Shown here: positions 61,101 through 64,000 of the stretch, piece after piece
Numbering within the stretch: position 1 is the first letter of the stretch
How the letters are laid out: each line of letters begins with the position of its first letter
Assembly: GCF_900100625.1 (NCBI RefSeq)
Contig: NZ_FMTY01000002.1
Span: forward strand, 248,001-312,000
Direction: 5' to 3'
Source of the DNA: Flavobacterium saliperosum
Lineage (GTDB): Bacteria > Bacteroidota > Bacteroidia > Flavobacteriales > Flavobacteriaceae
Length of the DNA stretch: 64,000 nt
Made by a program: the position numbers and the translations under genes
Notes under the pieces: model-generated
What the model saw: only the letters and a program-made list of their open reading frames with translations
The model's database searches: none
Told to the model about the DNA's origin: nothing

Positions 61101-61187
61101 TGGAACGCGGATGACGTTGATTTTGGCAGATTAAAAGATGGGGCTTAAAAATCCGAGCTGCTTTGCATCTGTTTCATCGGCGTTCCA
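61101..61187. repeat. Long imperfect palindrome (intergenic repeat element)
   Basis: Arms TGGAACGCGGATGA (61101-61114) and TCATCGGCGTTCCA (61174-61187) match at 13 of 14 positions. The 59 bases between them continue the weak inverted symmetry (CAGAT...ATCTG, GGCTT...). The element lies just upstream of a gene of unknown function. Confidence 0.75.
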
Positions 61188-61224
61188 TGCCACCAGTAAA
61201 TCACGTCCATAAAAACGAAATGCT

Positions 61225-61232
61225 TATCTTTG
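61225..61232 (+). promoter_or_regulatory. -7 promoter element close to a start codon
   Basis: TATCTTTG matches TAnnTTTG and ends only five bases before the ATG at 61238. The expected transcription start would coincide with the start codon. Confidence 0.45.
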
Positions 61233-61237
61233 CCACA

Positions 61238-61789
61238 ATGCAAAAAGTCTACAACAAAACCAATTTTCACAAACACACATTCTGTATTTACAGAGAAGTG
61301 GCGCTTACGGAAATAGCCGGTTTAAAACTTAGTTATACCAGCAAATCCGGAAGCAGTTATTATTTTACGGAAAAGGGGCTGTACAGAGTTTCCAATCATT
61401 GGGGACGTGCTGCCAATTGCCGTTGGCGTCTGTTGCCTTTGGAAAACGGAACTTTATCCAAAACAAAAGCAGGTTATGCCAACTGGTCCGATTTTTATCC
61501 GAACAACGAACACGACAACCTGTTTTATGTGGAAGTGAATTGGGAGACTATGGAAGTCAGTTTTCAACACAAATGCAATCCGGAGTACAATGGAAAAGCC
61601 CAACTTCGAAATGCGACAGAAACCGCTAAAGTAGTTCGTCATCTAAACGAAGTGCTTACCACCGATAATTGGGCAAAATATATTAATTTTGACGATATAA
61701 ACATATTACGAAAAGAAGTTGTATCAGCATTAGTGAATACAAACCGTTCGTTTATCGATATTAAAAGAAACTATCATGAGCAGAAATAA
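61238..61789 (+). CDS. Unknown-family protein, paralogue of 62708-63265
   Basis: I do not recognise the family. The protein has 183 residues if it starts at ATG 61238. A longer frame from 61163 would run through the palindromic element and is rejected. Conserved blocks shared with the paralogue are TFCIYREVALTEI, SKSGSSYYFTEKGLYRVSNHWGR, ANCRWRLLP, WSDFYPN and ILRKEV..AL.NTNRS. It is rich in Trp, Tyr and Asn, with no signal peptide or membrane segment. The pattern looks like a small beta-rich binding domain followed by a helical tail. It overlaps the next tiny gene by 14 bases. Confidence 0.8.
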   Translation: MQKVYNKTNFHKHTFCIYREVALTEIAGLKLSYTSKSGSSYYFTEKGLYRVSNHWGRAANCRWRLLPLENGTLSKTKAGYANWSDFYPNNEHDNLFYVEVNWETMEVSFQHKCNPEYNGKAQLRNATETAKVVRHLNEVLTTDNWAKYINFDDINILRKEVVSALVNTNRSFIDIKRNYHEQK

Positions 61790-61922
61790 CGAAGCGAATA
61801 TAAAAAAGCACAACGACAAACTGCACAAAGCTCAAGACAAGGCAAAAAAAGCTGCGATTACTCGAAAGGAAAAATTGAAAGCTATTACCAAAAAGTTTAA
61901 CGAGAGTAATAATAAAGCTTAA
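61776..61922 (+). CDS. Tiny lysine-rich protein (48 residues)
   Basis: Frame from ATG 61776 to TAA 61920-61922, starting MSRNNEANIKKHNDK and ending FNESNNKA. About one third of residues are Lys or Arg and it is predicted as one long amphipathic helix. It overlaps the upstream gene's end by 14 bases in another frame and is followed 12 bases later by an acidic small protein gene. The good fit between genes and absence of other coding in the space support it. Function is unknown; nucleic acid binding is a guess from charge. Confidence 0.65.
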   Translation: MSRNNEANIKKHNDKLHKAQDKAKKAAITRKEKLKAITKKFNESNNKA

Positions 61923-61934
61923 AGCAACAGATAC

Positions 61935-62147
61935 ATGGAAATCAACTTCACCGAATTACAAATAACCGTACAGCAAGTAATCGATTTATTAGCTGCCAAA
62001 GACACCAAAGGGGCCAATAATAAATTAACCGATGCCAGCGAGTTATTGGATGAATTACTGGATCATGCCGAAGAAGACGATGATTTAATTGAAATCAGCC
62101 GCTATCAGGTGTTGTTGAATCAGTTGCATCAGAAGATTAATGGGTAG
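61935..62147 (+). CDS. Small acidic protein (70 residues) of unknown function
   Basis: Acidic helical protein of 70 residues, MEINFTELQITVQQVIDLLAAKD at the start and a cluster ELLDELLDHAEEDDDLIEISRY in the middle, predicted as a two- or three-helix bundle. The charge is opposite to that of the preceding 48-residue protein. I cannot assign a family. It is probably third gene of a small operon beginning at 61238. Confidence 0.72.
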   Translation: MEINFTELQITVQQVIDLLAAKDTKGANNKLTDASELLDELLDHAEEDDDLIEISRYQVLLNQLHQKING

Positions 62148-62301
62148 TTATAAGTTATAAGGGAAAAGATTGAAAGCAGAGAGCAGAGAGCAGAGAGCAG
62201 AGAGCAGAAAGCAGAAAGCAGAAGGCAGAGAGCAGGAAGTAGGAAGTAGGAAGTAGGAAGTAGGAAGTAGGAATATCCCTTATCCCTTAACTCTTTTCCC
62301 A
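62147..62301. repeat. Heptamer-periodic array (about 22 units of 7 bp)
   Basis: The whole gap is built of 7-bp units: GTTATAA twice, GGGAAAA, then from 62174 fourteen consecutive degenerate units (AAGCAGA, GAGCAGA x4, AAGCAGA x2, AGGCAGA, GAGCAGG, AAGTAGG x5), then TATCCCT twice, TAACTCT and TTTCCCA. Unit sequence changes along the array but the 7-bp period is kept. Confidence 0.9.
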
Positions 62302-62321
62302 TTTCATAAAATAAACTAAAA

Positions 62322-62708
62322 ATGCAAAACTGTTATTGTGGTTCCGGTAAGTCCTTTTCGGAATGCTGTGAACCTTATATTTCCGGTGTACAAAAAGCCC
62401 CAACTACCGAAGTTTTGATGCGTTCGCGTTATTCGGCGTATTGTACTCATGCTGCGGATTATTTAGTGGCTACTACGCATTCTTCCACACGCCGTCATCA
62501 CAATAAGAAAGACATTCTTTCCTGGGCATCAGAAAACCATTGGATTAAATTGGAAATCATTTCGGCTTCCGAAAATACAGTGGAATTCAAAGCGTATTTC
62601 ATGGACAATCGTTTGCAGAACAACATTCATCACGAGAAATCCACTTTCAAAAAAGAAGGTGAAAGCTGGTATTACGTGGATGGTATTTTCAATGAAGCAA
62701 TCAGGTAA
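62322..62708 (+). CDS. YchJ-like protein with SEC-C zinc motif
   Basis: Protein of 128 residues. The N-terminal SEC-C motif (CYCGSGKSFSECC, Cys4, Cys6, Cys15, Cys16) binds zinc. The following NTF2-like domain has VLMRSRYSAYCTHAADYLVATTH and the conserved W...F..... core. Function of the UPF0225/YchJ family is not known. Its stop overlaps the start of the next gene by one base (TAATG). Confidence 0.92.
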   Translation: MQNCYCGSGKSFSECCEPYISGVQKAPTTEVLMRSRYSAYCTHAADYLVATTHSSTRRHHNKKDILSWASENHWIKLEIISASENTVEFKAYFMDNRLQNNIHHEKSTFKKEGESWYYVDGIFNEAIR

Positions 62709-63265
62709 TGCTTAAGACGGTTCCATTTCAACCAAAAGGGAATTCCTTTAAGAATACGTTTTGTGTTTTTAAAGAAGTGCCGCTAACGGAAATAACCCAT
62801 TTGGAACAACAGTTTGTCAGCAAATCAGGAAGTGTTTATTATTATACGGAATTGGGTATGTACCGTCTTTCCAACCACTGGGGAAGACTGGCCAACAGCA
62901 AATGGCGTTTATTGCCCATGAAACCGGAAACGACATCCAAAATCAAATTAGGATTTGCAGAATGGAAGGCTTTTTATCCGGATGATGCTTCGGAGAAATG
63001 GTATTACATCACCGCTGATTTTGAAACCCTTACCGCGAACTATTACCATAAAAACAGTCCGGATTACCAAGGAAAAGAAGTGGTGCGCACTTATAACGAA
63101 ACCCAAAAAAGGTTGAAAAACATCCGCAACCTGCTCACGCTTACCCAATGGGCAAAACATTTTAATCAGGACATAGCCATACTCCGGAAAGTCATTGTTA
63201 CCGAATTGATTCACACCAACAAAACCCTTGAAACAATAAAAAGAGAAGTTTTGAGCAACGGTTAA
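62708..63265 (+). CDS. Unknown-family protein, paralogue of 61238-61789
   Basis: Protein of 185 residues aligned over its full length with the protein at 61238. Shared blocks are TFCVFKEVPLTEI, SKSGSVYYYTELGMYRLSNHWGR, ANSKWRLLP, WKAFYPD and ILRKVIVTELIHTNK. It is translationally coupled to the YchJ-like gene. It has no signal peptide, membrane segment or known catalytic motif. The conserved SKSGS and SNHWGR stretches may form a ligand or nucleic acid site; this is inference. It overlaps the convergent LigT-like gene by four bases. Confidence 0.82.
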   Translation: MLKTVPFQPKGNSFKNTFCVFKEVPLTEITHLEQQFVSKSGSVYYYTELGMYRLSNHWGRLANSKWRLLPMKPETTSKIKLGFAEWKAFYPDDASEKWYYITADFETLTANYYHKNSPDYQGKEVVRTYNETQKRLKNIRNLLTLTQWAKHFNQDIAILRKVIVTELIHTNKTLETIKREVLSNG

Positions 63266-63819
63266 AAAAGCGTTCCCTGAATTTCTTTTTGTGGATTACC
63301 CTGAAACGGAAACGTATCCGTAACTTCAAATTGTTTTATAGTTTCATTGAACTTTCGCAGGACCATACTCTCACATAAAAAATGAGTGTCAATTTCGGTA
63401 AACATCTTATACGCGGTTTCGATATGCTCGGGTGTCAATCTTCGGGCAATCGACAAATGCGGGTCATCACTTTTATGTAAATTCTTTATGATGAGCGTAT
63501 CGTTAATCCGTTTCATTATTGGTTTCAGATTGCTTTTGGAAATTGCATCCGGAGCGATAAAAAAAGCCCCGTTCGGATAGGAACCAAAGTTTGTTAAACG
63601 CACCTTCACCGGTTCAAAACCGTCAGCCAGTCTGGTTAATTGCTGTTTGACTTTTTCGATTACCGCATCCGATGCCTTGAATTCACAAACGGTAATATGT
63701 CCCACCGAATTCTTACTGTGAAACCAACCCACTTTATCAGACAGGCGTTCTTTCATCCCTTTAACCTGAGCAATAACCGTCTCAGAGGGATAAAACGCAA
63801 CCGAATAATGTCCTTCCAT
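63262..63819 (-). CDS. 2'-5' RNA ligase/phosphodiesterase superfamily protein (LigT-like)
   Basis: Protein of 185 residues with both 2H-phosphoesterase motifs: His41-x-Thr43 in GHITVC and His121-x-Ser123 in DPHLSIAR. The spacing of about 80 residues is normal. Members cleave or join 2',5'-linked or cyclic phosphates in RNA or nucleotides; the substrate is unknown here. Transcription converges on the paralogue gene with a 4-base overlap. Confidence 0.87.
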   Translation of the reverse strand: MEGHYSVAFYPSETVIAQVKGMKERLSDKVGWFHSKNSVGHITVCEFKASDAVIEKVKQQLTRLADGFEPVKVRLTNFGSYPNGAFFIAPDAISKSNLKPIMKRINDTLIIKNLHKSDDPHLSIARRLTPEHIETAYKMFTEIDTHFLCESMVLRKFNETIKQFEVTDTFPFQGNPQKEIQGTLF

Positions 63820-63922
63820 AAATGTTAGTAATAATAGCGTAAATGTAAGAGATTGTATTCATTATGGTGATATACAGGTAGAATCTTTTCTTTCTTCGGT
63901 ATCAAGACAAGAGAAAAATACT

Positions 63923-63930
63923 TAAATTTG
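63923..63930 (+). promoter_or_regulatory. -7 element of the partial gene at the window end
   Basis: TAAATTTG matches TAnnTTTG, 22 bases before the ATG at 63953. No clear -33. Confidence 0.5.
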
Positions 63931-63952
63931 AGAGAACACTCACTATTTCAAC

Positions 63953-64000
63953 ATGATACCAAAGACCAAACTGCGCGAATCGATCTTCCGACACCTAGAC
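63953..64000 (+). CDS. Start of an unidentified gene (cut by the window end)
   Basis: Sixteen codons, MIPKTKLRESIFRHLD, open to the last base. A -7 element precedes it at the right distance. Too short to identify; no function is claimed. Confidence 0.55.
   Translation, partial: MIPKTKLRESIFRHLD

Noticed and set aside
61163..61237. N-terminal extension of the unknown protein at 61238
   Set aside because: It runs through the palindromic repeat and promoter, and the paralogue has no such extension.
62174..62271. Heptamer array as a coding repeat
   Set aside because: It lies in a gap between two genes with good boundaries, and the 7-bp period gives no consistent peptide repeat beyond 7 residues. 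No start or stop arrangement supports a gene.

Overview
This window comes from a bacterium of the phylum Bacteroidota, most likely the Flavobacteriaceae and close to Flavobacterium. The support is internal. Promoters follow the TTTG/TTG-N(17-23)-TAnnTTTG pattern. Start codons have A-rich leaders instead of strong Shine-Dalgarno sites. Three secreted proteins end in type IX secretion (Por) sorting domains. The cbb3 oxidase has a CcoN-CcoO fusion, bacillithiol synthesis (BshB1) is present, and the intergenic repeats are simple and palindromic. The region looks like ordinary chromosome. I see no phage, insertion sequence, integron or CRISPR array.

Layout. 1-1.9 kb: end of isochorismate synthase, bshB1, tRNA-His, a DUF1508 protein. 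1.9-11 kb, mostly minus strand: M28 lipoprotein peptidase, DUF3667 membrane protein, LOG-family protein, uvrA, a ClC protein with CBS domains, an AlkD-like glycosylase and an ACP phosphodiesterase whose start codon abuts an 8-bp tandem repeat. 11-17.5 kb: glmM, a 939-residue delta-60 repeat T9SS protein, DinB-like protein, yaaA and an orphan helical protein. 17.7-24.6 kb: a complete trpEGDCFBA operon on the minus strand, led by an 18-codon leader peptide with three consecutive Trp codons and an intrinsic terminator. 24.7-26.5 kb: a marR-nitroreductase-yceI unit with two near-identical operators. 26.6-31.2 kb: a secreted M4 protease and a TlpA/thioredoxin-like/rhodanese operon. 31.2-41.1 kb: a Crp/Fnr regulator divergent from the cbb3 oxidase cluster (ccoI, ccoS, ccoNO, ccoQ, ccoP, ccoG, ccoH, a TauE/SafE-type protein, a DUF465 protein). 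41.2-54.4 kb: a carboxypeptidase-regulatory-like protein, hemN, a cation/proton antiporter, a fused E1 dehydrogenase, a degenerate M1-like outer-membrane protein and an endonuclease I T9SS protein. 54.5-59.1 kb: tRNA-Tyr, a TlpA lipoprotein and a persulfide module (MBL-rhodanese-rhodanese protein, TauE, Crp-type regulator). 59.2-64 kb: gdhA, DUF423 protein, a cluster with two paralogous proteins of unknown family and two tiny proteins, a YchJ-like protein, a LigT-like protein and the first codons of one more gene.

Regulation gives the strongest new observations. ccoI, ccoS/ccoNO and hemN each carry a 14-bp palindrome (consensus ATGAYAAWTRTCAT) at exactly the same distance from the -7 element. 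This fits one low-oxygen regulon run by the adjacent FNR-like protein. A second Crp-type protein sits beside GTAAC-N4-GTTAC palindromes in the persulfide module. Two intergenic elements share a conserved asymmetric internal loop around variable helices. Several gene gaps consist of 7- or 8-bp periodic DNA, in three cases directly upstream of start codons.
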